Part shown: positions 1-9,332 of the stretch, one piece after another | Numbering within the stretch: the first letter of the stretch is position 1 | How the letters are laid out: each line of letters begins with the position of its first letter | Assembly (NCBI GenBank): GCA_027596945.1 | Contig: JADGJH010000687.1 | Location: 1-15,291, forward strand | DNA: 15,291 nt | Source of the DNA: Physocladia obscura | Lineage: Eukaryota; Chytridiomycota; Chytridiomycetes; Chytridiales; Chytriomycetaceae | Reading direction: 5' to 3' | Translations under genes and position numbers: made by a program | Notes under the pieces: model-generated | Told to the model about the DNA's origin: nothing | The model's input: only the letters and a program-made list of their open reading frames with translations | Database searches by the model: none

Positions 1-97
1 GTACAATAATGACCACATACACAAGTTACAATTGGAAAGCAATAAATGCAAAGTAACAGTTATCTATGATAACATCTGTGATTAATTTGTGAAGGCC

Positions 98-384
98 ATG
101 AGTTCTATTTCAGTTGTTTATTTTTTATGTTATTCAACCTTTTTTTATTTTTCTATTAGAACAAAGGCACTGGGCCCAAAAATAATAGCAATTATACAAA
201 TGCAAAACTCCATGCTTCTGCTCAAAACTTATTCAGGCCTCATATTGATCTGACTGATCAAGCTTTGACCTGTGCTACTCTTTCAGTAATTACAATGGAA
301 AAATTTTTTGTTTAAAGTTATATCAGAGTTGGTTGAAGATTGCAATTTTGCCAGGAATTCTTTCCAGAACTCATGAAAAACTAA
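98..384 (+). CDS. Small spliced hypothetical protein (about 64 aa)
   Basis: I do not recognise this gene. The model has three exons at 98-112, 160-309 and 355-384. It starts at the ATG at 98 and ends with TAA at 382-384. Both introns (113-159 and 310-354; 47 and 45 bases) are GT-AG, have T-rich 3' ends and fall between codons, so the frame is kept throughout. The middle exon is the best supported. It is open for 50 codons and begins just after a strong pyrimidine-tract acceptor, with the residues NKGTGPKNNSNYTNAKLHAS. No signal peptide, membrane segment or known motif is visible. The same frame stays open for another 40 codons after the stop, so the TAA may be a disabling mutation in a longer gene. 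More 5' exons could lie outside the window. Confidence 0.35.
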
Positions 385-507
385 GATAATTTGGCAGCAA
401 TTGTGGAACAAGAAAAACTTACCAAACTTACTGAAATATGCAGAGATGATGAAGTACAGTACACAGAAGAAGTACCTAAAAGAGATGTGTACACCTGTAG
501 CGTTTGA
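385..507 (+). other. In-frame open stretch after the stop of the preceding gene
   Basis: These 40 codons, ending in TGA at 505-507, are in the same frame as the spliced gene at 98-384 and separated from it only by the TAA at 382-384. The composition looks coding, with charged and amphipathic residues such as NLAAIVEQEKLTKLTEIC. It may be the original C-terminus cut off by a nonsense change, a readthrough extension, or chance. Confidence 0.3.
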
Positions 508-565
508 TACTTTTCCACTTTATTACTTTTTCTTCAGTTTTATTTGTTCATTTTCTGTTTTTTCA

Positions 566-571
566 AATAAA
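566..571 (+). terminator. Poly(A) signal AATAAA
   Basis: This canonical AATAAA lies 59 bases after the last open codon at 507, in a T-rich stretch. It is a plausible 3' end for the gene at 98-384 or for its extension. Confidence 0.35.
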
Positions 572-832
572 TTTGTTTTCTTTTGTGTTTTTATTTGTTT
601 CATCTCTAATTAAAAAAATAATTAATATTTATTAGCTATGAAATAACTCAAATCAAATCAATAGTTGGATGGCCAATCAACCTCCTGTTTCTCTTTTGCT
701 GTTACACTGATGGCAAATCGCATCGGTTACATTATTGCTGATGGTGTTTGACACGAAAGCTTATGTGAGCCGGAATCCAAATTACTAATACAGTGCTTGG
801 AATTTGTTGAACAAATTTTACGGTTTTTGTAC
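572..832. other. AT-rich intergenic stretch, no gene seen
   Basis: No exon with matching splice phases, RNA gene or repeat was recognised here. It holds only short open frames. It separates the + strand gene at the left edge from the - strand gene ending at 833. Confidence 0.5.
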
Positions 833-1364
833 TTATGTTGGTTCCAAAGACTGTCCATTTACTGCCTCTTTAACAGGAAATATTGGTTTGGCGGCAACAA
901 GAATTGACAATTGCTTGCCAGTCTTTTCAAACCCTCTATTAATTATTTTGGCTCTGCAATCAGTTTGGATTCTGTAAGCCCAACAACTTGGAAATTCTTT
1001 GCATATATCAGACTTGGAAGCTGGTAATGCAACATCCTTCGTGAATTTGGTTGCAAATCTGCAACAAACCACTCCAACCAACGGTTCTGCTCCCGGTACT
1101 GGTATATTGCCTTCTTCATGCATCACTCTCGCAGAAATTGCTTTCCTGATAAAAAACTTATCATCATAGAAAACATGTCGTTACTTTCGAAGGCACGTGC
1201 CAGCAAGATTGCCACAGACAAAATTCTCGCTAATAATAAAACAAAAATCCTAGTTGTGGATTCGCCGGACGATCCAACAATATAACAATCTTAAACCTTT
1301 TTGTAAAAGGAGTTGTTTCGGCTGATTTCACAAATTTTACGCGGTGGACCAAGTTATGTTTTCG
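833..1364 (-). CDS. Hypothetical cysteine-containing protein, 3' three exons (5' end not found)
   Basis: I do not recognise this protein. Three exons on the minus strand fit together: 1297-1364, 1185-1229 and 833-1145, with TAA at 833-835. The introns (1230-1296 and 1146-1184; 67 and 39 bases) are GT-AG, and the phases keep one frame for 141 residues. The second intron is unusually short. The last exon is the most convincing: it is open for about 104 codons and contains six cysteines (a CC pair, then IC, SCW and DC). Those cysteines could be disulphides or metal ligands, but no family is matched. No start codon was found in the first exon, which has an acceptor-like gctttttcag just upstream, so at least one 5' exon is missing. 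A shorter + strand ORF over 1171-1281 is probably a shadow of the middle exon. Confidence 0.4.
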
Positions 1365-1630
1365 CTGAAAAAGCCTTTTTAAAAATTGAAGGCAACTTGT
1401 ATTACATTTTTCACATTTAATAATTTCTTTTTGTTATTTTGGTCCGCTCCTCAAATTTTCACAAAAATCCTCTTCATTCATCAACAACAATTCATTTAAT
1501 CCACCCTACGTAATTCTCCCTTTCTTATCTCTCTTTTTTATTTTGATTTCACTATTATTTTTTTTATATCACCTTATTTGAGATTTTTGGGTGGAGTCGT
1601 CTCTGGGCTTTTATGTTGATTAGGGAGAAC

Positions 1631-1638
1631 TATAAAAG
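1631..1638 (+). promoter_or_regulatory. TATA box TATAAAAG
   Basis: A canonical TATAAAAG in the context CTATAAAAGGG lies about 110 bases upstream of the ATG at 1746. It would place transcription start near 1660. The leader would then contain the CAR-repeat stretch (CAG/CAA units) around 1707-1735. A weaker TATAAAA on the minus strand (1562-1568) suggests that 1365-1630 may be a divergent promoter region for the minus-strand gene as well. Confidence 0.5.
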
Positions 1639-1745
1639 GGACGTTATTTTTAAATATAGATTAGTTAAAAAATTTCAATAAATTGTTCTACTTTTCAGCA
1701 TTGATGTAGCAGCAGCAACATCAACACCAACAACAGCCATTTCGA

Positions 1746-2346
1746 ATGTGTCAAATAATCTTGCATACGAACCTTCAGCAGCTTCAGCAGGGTTTAATCC
1801 GGATACAACAACAACATCAGCAACGACAAAATAATACCGAGACTTAAGATACCAAACCTAATTTTTTGTCCTTAGAATGGCTACACTCAACGCAAAATTA
1901 TTTTCCAAGAAGAGTATCAGGCGAAATAAAATTTGGGCATGTACCTCTTATGGCGTACTTGTTTTAAATATACTTGCATGGATTCCAGTATTTGCAACAA
2001 ATACCTTACCGTTTACAATTTTTTTGCTGGACTTCCGGGATTATTCTTGTCGTCTTAAACTTGACTTGCATGTCAGTACGCCAAAGTATTTTTTTGCGTG
2101 GCAAAAAATCTGAATTTCTTGATTTTTCAGTACGTAAAGCAAATCAAAGAAGCCGTTGAGCAATGAATAAAAGAAGACAAGACAGCAGGAAGAAATCTTT
2201 CGTATAAAATTAAGACGGACAGAACTTTTAATCCAAATTTGTTCATTTCTGTTGTAATTCAACGCTATGAAAAAAAAACCACTACGCCAAATACCGATGC
2301 TGATATAATAACTGAAGATCTTCCACCATATAGTATCAGTAATTGA
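1746..2346 (+). CDS. Small single-pass membrane protein, hypothetical (138 aa model)
   Basis: I do not recognise this gene. The preferred model is 1746-1791, 1876-1940, 1989-2129 and 2182-2346, all GT-AG with matching phases, giving 138 residues. Residues about 50-70 form a hydrophobic membrane helix (LQFFCWTSGIILVVLNLTCM). It is followed by a basic stretch (VRQSIFLRGKK), which predicts a cytoplasmic C-terminal tail ending in an acidic segment with LPPYS, a PPxY-like sequence. An alternative donor at 2076 joins the acceptor at 2130 and gives a shorter form ending YVKQIKEAVEQ at the TGA at 2164-2166. That stop is in frame with the long tail. The start ATG is uncertain. Another ATG at 1877 opens a different frame of 78 codons, which I regard as less likely because it joins neither tail. 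The TATA box upstream and the AATAAA at 2355 bracket the unit well. Confidence 0.4.
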
Positions 2347-2354
2347 ACAAGTGC

Positions 2355-2360
2355 AATAAA
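2355..2360 (+). terminator. Poly(A) signal AATAAA
   Basis: This AATAAA begins nine bases after the TGA at 2344-2346, which supports the gene model at 1746-2346 ending there. Confidence 0.5.
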
Positions 2361-2741
2361 AAATAAGAACGCAACTTTTTCGTATCAACAGCGGCGAAGT
2401 AAAGGTGGCATTGCAAGAGAAACGAATAAATAGCAAAACGTAGCTATTTCTTTGTGCTGATTGGTATTACACTGTGGCGAATACGCTTTATTGCTTCGAT
2501 TAGACTACTTAATCCAGACGAAACCTTGGAAACACACCGCAATTGCAGCAAAAATCTGGGTTGCGCATGAGAGGCACAGCGGCGAAAGACTTGGGTGCAA
2601 GAGTCTCTGCATGTACCGCTTCAGGATGTGGCGCTGAGCCCTTCTATTGTCTGAAATTCATCTAAACGCCGGAACCACCGTTATAACTAGCTTAACCTGG
2701 AGAACTGCACTTGTGATCAAAAATTATTTTATTCTTTCAAC
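2361..2741. other. Intergenic region before the acidic-protein gene
   Basis: This stretch is somewhat richer in G and C than its surroundings, especially about 2500-2660. It contains only a 33-codon ATG frame at 2568 (+) and a short open frame on the other strand, neither of them convincing. I found no tRNA or snRNA signature. It should contain the promoter of the gene starting at 2742. Confidence 0.45.
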
Positions 2742-4051
2742 ATGTCAAAAAATGAAGGTGGATTAGGGCAAAATGAGGGTGGACGCATGACTGTGAATCT
2801 TCCGCCGCAAGTTACATTGAAGAAACTTGACAGATCAAAAGTCGCTCCACCAAGCATCGTAAGAATCAGCTGCCACTGCGTGTGTAATTTCACGATCCAC
2901 TCATCAAAATAAACAAAAAAACAAAATAAAAACTCCAAAAGCTGTTTGAAAACATCCAGCCTATGGATCCAGATGTACAAAAATCAGGAGCGGAAGTCCA
3001 TTTGAGTCCAGGTCTGACAAATTCGCTCACTATCAAAATTATATATATTTTTGCAGGTTCAAACAAACGAAGTCATCAAATTTTTTCTGCAAGTGACAAC
3101 AAAAAGGAACTTGAAAATTATTTCGATGCACAAAAACGCCACTTTTCGGAGACCCAAATCGGGATGGAGTTCTCCGCAAGCTTTCAATACGATGACAGAC
3201 AGGAAAATTGCGAACAGAATGCAGAAATGGATGTAGAATCGCTATACATGAAAGGCGAAGAAAAGAACGAGTATTTTCAAGCCATTGGCAATGGTGGTGA
3301 AGATTCTGATATGGACTCGAAAGGAGAAAGCAGCGAGAAAGTGGGATTTGATTCAGACGAAGAAATAACAAGAAACGACGAAGCTCAACAACAAAATCCA
3401 GAAGATGATGACTCAGGCGAAGAAAACGAAGGAAATTTCTATCAAGATCACTATCAAGAGTTAAATGGAAAATTGCAAGAAGTGCATGACAACAGCGAGC
3501 AAGAAGAGTTCCTGGAGGAAGATCCGCAAGACAATTCAGATACTATGTCGTCTGTAAAACTTGAGAGCTTCGAACAAGTAGTTCTCATCAATAACAAAAA
3601 ATATTTTAAGTTGATTGATAGCCAAGATTTGACTTCGGAACTCCATAAATCTTTCCCAATCGCAGATATCCAACAGAACATTCAAGGTATTTCCACAATT
3701 CATCAAAAAAAATCATAAGAAAATCAAACAGCCTACACCGTAAAAATGGCCGAGAAAGTCCAAGAAATATCAGCGGAACTAAAGTATTAGCTCCAGAATT
3801 ATACAGCTGAAAATTTTTGAAAAAATTTTTTTTATTCAAAATATAGGTTATTTCATGATTTCAAAATCGAAGCAATTGCACTGATGGAAAAGGCGAAACT
3901 TGATGCTCAAATTTCTCTTGAGTCTATTCGAACGAAACGCATTGGTGCCCAAAAACATGCACAAAGTTTGCTTGCAAACGGCGGTGGACTGAGTGGATTG
4001 CTAAATGCTGCAAATGATTATTCAAATATCACCCCCAAAAAAAATATTTGA
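2742..4051 (+). CDS. Acidic, low-complexity hypothetical protein (351 aa)
   Basis: Five exons at 2742-2858, 2960-3011, 3057-3686, 3732-3783 and 3847-4051 join through GT-AG introns of 45 to 101 bases with consistent phases, giving 352 codons including the TGA at 4049-4051. I do not recognise the protein. Residues about 40-240 are rich in Asp, Glu, Gln, Asn and Ser, with runs such as NPEDDDSGEENEG and DSDEEI, and are probably disordered. The segment around residues 245-265 (VVLINNKKYFKLIDSQDL) looks folded. The C-terminal 85 or so residues are alternating charged and hydrophobic and read as a long helix or coiled coil (VKMAEKVQEISAELK, then ALMEKAKLDAQISLESIRTK), followed by a glycine-rich turn (NGGGLSGLLNAAN). 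There is no signal peptide or membrane span. Acidic tract plus coiled coil is common in nuclear or scaffold proteins, but the function is unknown. It converges on the ODAD4 gene. Confidence 0.6.
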
Positions 4052-4090
4052 GATCTAAGTTATTATTGATATGGATATAGTTGCTGGCAT

Positions 4091-4329
4091 GGATGTTTTT
4101 TTTTTTTTTTTTTTTGATAAAATTTGGTTTTTTTAATTTTTTTTTTTTTTTTTTACCATTAAAAAAGGTTTTTGAATTTTTTGTGGAAAATTTTTATTAA
4201 CGGGTTGAGGGATGTTTTTTTTTTTTTTTTTTTGCATAAAATTTCGTTATTTTAATGATTTTTTATTTATTATCGACTTAAAATCGGTTTTGGAATTTGT
4301 GGTGGAAAATTTTGCTTAACGGCTTGAGG
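4091..4329. repeat. Two-unit tandem duplication (period about 119 bases) with poly(T) tracts
   Basis: Unit 1 (4091-4209) and unit 2 (4210-4329) both start GGATG followed by a long T run. Both run through TTTTTGTGGAAAA-like or TTTGTGGTGGAAAA-like sequence and end AACGGGTTGAGG or AACGGCTTGAGG. T homopolymers are at 4096-4115 (20), 4137-4154 (18) and 4215-4233 (19). Unit 2 contains the stop and last 20 or so codons of ODAD4 on the minus strand. Unit 1 is a diverged second copy of that coding end lying in the 3' flank. Confidence 0.75.
4262..4271 (-). terminator. Two overlapping AATAAA signals at the ODAD4 stop codon
   Basis: On the minus strand AATAAA occurs twice, at 4266-4271 and 4262-4267. 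The first overlaps the TAA stop at 4270-4272. If used, the 3' UTR would be very short and would end in or near the T-run (A-run in the transcript) of the tandem duplication. Confidence 0.4.
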
Positions 4330-6559
4330 GAGTTTGATTTGAATATGTTCATGTTCTGTCAATCTGTTTTGTCGAGGTTCAGATTCAGAATTTCTATTCA
4401 GTTGCTTCAAAGCATCTGAAATTGCTTCAAGAGCTTGAGCGTCCTCAAGAGCCTTGGCAAATAACAACGCTTTGGAATAAATTTTTTCAGCCGCTTCAAT
4501 ATGATTATTTCTGACTTTTGATAAATTGTTAGGTTAGATCAGATAACTTGAAAAAAATTATTCAAAGTTACCTTCAACTTGCCCTATTAAAACTGAGGCA
4601 TTAAGACACCATCTCTCGTTCTTACAGTGAACCGCTGCTGCTAAACTTGCTTCTCCCATTTCTTTAGCCTGAATATCTCTGTTCATTTCTAAATGACATC
4701 GGCCAACATCATGGAGCAACCAAGCTTGTTCAATCGTTGGAGAATCTACAGTATTTTTGGACTCGATTACTAACTTCTGCTCAAATACAGTAATTGCCTC
4801 GTCAAATTTCCGTAGTTTCACGTAAATACGCCCCATATTTCCAAGTGCACGAGAAGTTGAATCTTCAAGGTCGTTAGCCCTACAGTGCTGCAAATCTGGT
4901 GTATAAAATTTCAATAAATTGGCAATTCTAATAGAAAAAAGGACGTAAAACCTCTACGAAAGAATAACATTGCTTGCGGAAGACTTCCCAAATCCAAATA
5001 GATATTACCCATTATACTTGTGGCATCTGATATCGCTTTTTCCACATTTGGCAGATTTTTCATGCCTTCAAGACGCGTTAAAAGACTTCTGGCTGCATTT
5101 AATGCTCGTTGAAAATCGCCTTTGTTGACAGCTATTCAAAATAACAGTTTTAAAAATCGAAAACACGTTCATCGACCGATAAGAGTCTTACATCGTGTTA
5201 CAACATTCATTGAAGCATTGACATACTTTAAATTCTCTACAGTGAATCTATTCCTGAAACAGTTGGCTTTAATACAAATAGTTGGAAACATTTAAACGTC
5301 ATAATCACTTATGAGGAGTTTCCGCTGAAATCGGCCTTAGAACAGAGGATTTTAAAGTTATTTGATCAGCAGTCAACGCTTCTTTTATTTTATGGTCTTG
5401 AACTTTTTCTGCGATAAAAGCTTTGTTTCGCTCTGTGAAAATGTAAATAAAAGTACATGAGCAGTTTTGGGAAATTTATTCATACCAGCGATCTCTTTGA
5501 TTAGAATTTTGGAATGTTCTTTTCGACGAGCATAAATAGGTTTTTGTTGCCTCCAAAATTCTGTTCGTGTTTCCAGATATCCTAGCGCATCTTTAACTAA
5601 AGAAAGTATATCATCGTTTGGATTCTGCTCGAAATCTAAAACCAGCAATTGTATAAATTTCAAAATAGCAAATTGAAAATAATAAGTAACAATCAATTAA
5701 TTGAAAATTTCACTCAAAAATACGAAATAATTCACCTTTATCAATAAGAAAGTGTTCCAAATATTCTCGATCAGTATATAATTCTCCAAGAAGTTGTTTC
5801 ATATTTTTTCCAGATATTGGTCTGTCTTTTGCAGCTGCCTGATGAGTCGCTTTTATTCCTCCAGGCCCCGACGTTGGCACCGTCATGAATAAACCCTGCG
5901 GTGTGATTTTAATTCCAGCTGGTGCCTGAAATTTGTAATCTTTGGGATCTATACACAAAAAATTGAATGTGTGACTGTTTGAGGTGGATTTTGAAGGGAT
6001 CGTGATGTGCTTCTTTTTGTCTTACTTCCAATAGAATTGTCTATTGCCTCTCTGGCTTTTTGAATCCCCAACCGAAATTCATCAAGCTCTGGACGCATTT
6101 TATTTCCGCGGTGAAAAAATACGAGTGCCATTTCAAAATCGCCTTTGGCGTAAAGTGCTTCAGCTTTGTAAAATACGCCCTGGGAGACCAAATATCAGAT
6201 AACAAAAACATACGCCTGTAATATTTCTCTCACTTTGAAAAAGAGAGGGTCTTGTTTTAGAGAGTCGTTAGCGTCTTGTAGTGCAGATTCGGAATCTCCA
6301 AGCTGTAAATTGCATTTTGATCTTGCCACAAGACAATTTTTCTCGCCAGGCCGCAATTCCAAAGCCTGAAAAGATGTTAATATATCTATGGAAAATACAA
6401 TATATTTGAATCACACACCTTTGTGTATGCTTCAATTGCTTTGTAAAAGCCGCCCTGCTTCGCGAGAATATCTCCTTCAGCAAAAAGACTTTGAAATGAA
6501 GAAACTGGTTCATGTGGACTGGATTCACTCTCACTATCTCCATCTGGATGTGATGGCAT
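4270..6559 (-). CDS. ODAD4: Outer dynein arm docking complex subunit 4 (TTC25), 574 aa, 10 exons
   Basis: ODAD4/TTC25 is a tetratricopeptide-repeat protein that helps dock outer dynein arms on axonemal doublet microtubules of motile cilia. Ten exons fit with consistent phases: 6419-6559, 6234-6365, 6026-6179, 5736-5948, 5486-5635, 5309-5432, 5192-5253, 4952-5131, 4572-4895 and 4270-4514. They total 1725 bases. The start is the ATG at 6559, followed by an acidic/Ser stretch (MPSHPDGDSESESS). Three TPR units occupy residues about 24-125. The third, with YAKGDFEMALVFFHRG and PELDEFRLGIQKAREAI, is the family hallmark and the basis of the call. A second TPR block lies at about 330-530 (GNIYLDLGSLPQA, GNMGRIYVKLRKFDEA, DVGRCHLEMN). 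The vertebrate protein is somewhat longer, mainly in its C-terminal tail. All introns are 53-100 bases. The last exon overlaps a tandem duplication. PM20D2 lies 178 bases upstream in the same orientation. Confidence 0.93.
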
Positions 6560-6737
6560 TTCTTATTCTCAGGATGGTAACTTTCGAGTAAACTCAAGGT
6601 ATTAATGATTTAATGGGAATTGATTTTTCTTTTATGTTCTTTTTCGTTCTTTTTTTAATTGTCACTGCCAAAATTGTCATAACATTTGATTACTAGGCAA
6701 AACATGATATTTTTTCGTCATTTTCATAACAATTGAT

Positions 6738-8441
6738 CTAAAATTCTTGGCTAGTAGCTTCGAACTCAGCACGAACAGCATTTCTGAATTCAGCATCCGT
6801 TATAAAATCGATTGCCGTAAGCGCAAGACATTTGGCCGCTCTTACAGCAGCATCATGGGCGACAGCCGTTGCTGCACCTTCTCTGAAATCGTCGGTATGA
6901 ATATCTGAACTAGTACTTTCAATGTCGAAAACTGGTTATGTTTCAATGTGAATAATAGTAATCAAAAATAATAGTAAACGGGAAAAAAAATTTCAAAAAT
7001 AAGGGAAACAAAAACGTACTCGGGTGAATTCCAGGGACAACATGAGTAATATTTCCCATATCTGTACTTCCATAACTTTTTGATTTTTGTTTTTCTTCAC
7101 TTGGAAATACACAACCACTGTCTCTTGCATAAGCTTCAAATCGTTTCGCAAGGTTGGAATTGATGACGACATCTTCAAAAACTGGGAATAAAAAAGAAAA
7201 TAAGGAGTGAGTCAGAAAAGAAAAGAAAAAAAAAAATCTTTGACTGACCTGGATCATATTTGACTTTGGCAGTTGTGCCAGTCGCCAAAGCAGCGGCTTC
7301 GAAAATTGAATTGATTTTTGGACGCAAAGCGTTTAAATCGGACAACTTTTCAGTTCTGAGCATAAACTCGGCTGAAGTTAAAATTAAAAACTAAATTAGT
7401 TTTTGAGAATAAAAAAGAAAAGGAAAAAAACGGAACAGTAAATAGTAAAAAAAAACCTTGAGTGTGTTGCGGAATAATATTTGGAGCATCTCCGCCTTTT
7501 TTAATGATACCGTGAATGCGAGTTGTGGGTAGAACTTGCTGGCGAAGCATTGAAGTAGAATTGTAAGCTTGAACAAGAGCATCGAGAGCATTTGCACCAT
7601 CCCAGGGATTTGAAGCGGCATGGGCAGATTTTCCGTGATAATCGACAACAAGGGCGCTTAACGCAAGATATTTTGCCCAGGTAACATTTACATTCCCTGG
7701 ATGCGTCATCATTGCTACATCAACATCGGTAAAAAAGCCTTGTTCTATAAAATTGATTTTCCCTCCCTAATTATTAATCGATGTCAATTTAGAGAAAAAA
7801 AAGGGGTCTTATCGATAAAACAAAAAAAAAAACAAAAACACAAGCTTTTACCCAGGTTTCTTCAGCGGGGGTACCAAACAACTTGATGCGCGCATCTGCA
7901 TCGGTTGCCTTAATGAAAGCCTGAAGCGAAAGGGCGGCAGCAACACCAGTAATAGCAATCAAATTGTGACCGCATGCATGTCCGATGGCTGGCAACGCAT
8001 CAAACCTTTTATGGTCGATTAATAACGGATGATTGAATAAGTTCGAACAGTAATAAATCGATGGAACCAGGAAAGCAAACATACTCAGACACAAAAGCAA
8101 CAGTGACAGCATCGGAAGAAGCGGATGGCGAACCCCATTCAGCAACAAACGCCGTTGACATTCCTGCCGCTTCACGCGTGAGACTGAACTCGCGTGACTC
8201 GAGGCTTTGTTTAGTTGGATTATTTGTTTCAGTTTGTATTGTTGGATTGATTCAGTTGATTTGATCGGAGTATTTATAAAGGAGGAGCATCAAGAAAAGC
8301 ATACAAATCGGCCAGCAAGGCATGCGCATTGTGTTCAGCACCGCTCAGCTCAGGATTCTCGTGGAGCGCAAGTGACAGTTCCCGCAGTGCTCTGGTGTCT
8401 TGGGCCAGTGCTGTCCCGACAATATCAATGCTTTGTGCCAT
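6738..8441 (-). CDS. PM20D2: Peptidase M20 domain-containing protein 2 (beta-alanyl-lysine dipeptidase type), 399 aa, 7 exons
   Basis: In vertebrates PM20D2 is a cytosolic metallo-dipeptidase that removes by-products of carnosine synthase such as beta-alanyl-lysine. The natural substrate here is unknown. Exons are 8305-8441, 8085-8204, 7852-8005, 7457-7766, 7249-7371, 7020-7181 and 6738-6931, 1200 bases in all, phases consistent, stop TAG at 6738-6740. Visible M20 features in order are ALHENPELSGAEHNAH, STAFVAEWGS, DALPAIGHACGHNL (metal-binding Cys and His, about residues 86-99), LFGTPAEE (catalytic Glu), DYHGKSAHAASNPWDGANAL (dimerisation domain), IKKGGDAPNIIP, GSTDMGNITHVVPGIHP (C-terminal metal ligand region) and a helical C-terminus. 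The acceptor of exon 4 is at 7767 rather than a nearer AG, because only this restores the GGKINFIEQGFF segment. An in-frame ATG at 8486 would add 15 residues, but an acceptor-like cttttctttcag lies between, so I chose 8441. It is divergent from ARL2BP. Confidence 0.93.
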
Positions 8442-8583
8442 TGTTCCAACAATTGAGCTTCTGAAAGAAAAGTTGATTTTGCACACGCGAAAAAACTTGA
8501 ATTGTCAAAGAAAGCACGCCAACCAACAAACAAACGAAAAAACATACTTCAGCCTGCTCTTCGCTTTTCATTTCTTCGCGCGA
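8442..8583. promoter_or_regulatory. Compact bidirectional promoter between PM20D2 and ARL2BP
   Basis: Only 142 bases separate the start codons of two divergent conserved genes, so both promoters and leaders must lie here or extend into the neighbouring coding DNA. No TATA box is seen. A candidate 5' UTR splice acceptor for PM20D2 (cttttctttcag on the minus strand) lies near 8461-8472. Confidence 0.5.
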
Positions 8584-9318
8584 ATGATTAGACCAAAGGG
8601 AACGCAAGTTGTGGAAACAGCTGTATCCAAGCTAGTCGATATTTCTGCGTCAATGCATCATCAAAATGCTATCTTTGATGATTGGGATGAAGACCAGAAT
8701 TTTAGCGCCGGTCCGCAATCACATGAAGATAAATTGTTTGACTTTATTGTTGGCACCTTGGAAGATCTGTTGATGGGTTAGTTGTTTTTTGTTTTTATTT
8801 TATTTTAGTTTGTATTTTTTGTAATTCACATGTTCTCGCTCGTAGATGATTCTTTCGTTAATTTCCAAAACACGTTTATGGAAAAAAACTGCAAGCATTT
8901 TTCATCAGATGAAGAAAATAAGCTTATCTACATGGAAATTTTCCACACTTACGTGAGCGTCTCTGAACTCTATTTTACGTGTGCTGACCGTCTTCTGTTA
9001 GACTGCTAAAGTTGAAGCGTATATAGAAAAAAAACTTTCTGCAAAAATTCCAGATTTTAAAATGTCAAATTTCTTACACCTGTTGAGGTCTATAATTGAT
9101 TTATACATTTAAATTTTCCATTTAACTTTCATCACAGATCACGGCCTGAACAGCTTGAAGGAGATGTTTTCGAAATGCTGAACAGTATTGGGGACTTTCA
9201 GGCATTTAAGGAGATGATTATCAGCTTCAAGCAGGAGCAGGAAGGTACAGGAATAGATTTATCAGGATTATTGGCTGTGACGAATTCAAAATCTGGCAAA
9301 AATAAACAATTGAATTAA
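8584..9318 (+). CDS. ARL2BP: ADP-ribosylation factor-like 2 binding protein (BART domain), 188 aa, 4 exons
   Basis: ARL2BP binds the GTP-loaded small GTPases ARL2 and ARL3. It is found at the centrosome and ciliary basal body and in mitochondria. Exons are 8584-8776, 8846-8952, 9002-9087 and 9138-9318 (567 bases, TAA at 9316-9318), with GT-AG introns of 49-69 bases and matching phases. The BART domain covers residues about 47-160. Its signatures are KLFDFIVGTLEDLLMDDSF, FQNTFMEKNC, DEENKLIYMEIFHTY, YIEKKLSAKIPDF, EGDVFEMLNSIGDFQAFKEM and QEGTGIDLSGLLAVT, which follow the vertebrate protein in order. Length is slightly above the usual 160 or so because of an N-terminal extension. A second in-frame ATG at 8653 would give a length closer to the family norm. 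The 3' end is only 54 bases from the stop of PTPDC1 on the other strand. Confidence 0.93.
9301..9306 (+). terminator. Possible ARL2BP poly(A) signal inside the coding end
   Basis: The only close AATAAA for ARL2BP is at 9301-9306, upstream of its stop at 9316-9318, so its final codons would double as the poly(A) signal. Cleavage 10-30 bases later would leave almost no 3' UTR. Confidence 0.4.
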
Positions 9319-9332
9319 ACTGTTTCCGAGTT

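Noticed and set aside
1171..1281. Plus-strand ORF of 36 codons starting MSLLSKARASK.
   Set aside because: It overlaps phase-consistent minus-strand exons with better splice sites, so I treat it as a shadow.
1707..1840. CAR-rich stretch read as a polyglutamine or Ala/Thr-rich protein, with TAG possibly meaning Gln as in ciliates.
   Set aside because: Several recognised genes end at TAA or TAG at the expected places, so the standard code applies. The repeat fits a 5' leader.
2041..2436. Minus-strand 131-codon ORF opposite the membrane-protein gene.
   Set aside because: Its hydrophobic residues follow from AT-rich antisense of the + exons, and promoter, splice and poly(A) signals favour the + strand.
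6688..6705. Possible RFX X-box upstream of ODAD4 (TTTGCCTAGTAATC on the minus strand).
   Set aside because: Only one half-site matches the consensus, and the second half has several mismatches.
6943..7257. Minus-strand ORF reading through introns of PM20D2 with long Phe/Leu runs.
   Set aside because: The hydrophobic runs are translated intron pyrimidine tracts. The spliced exon inside it is already assigned.
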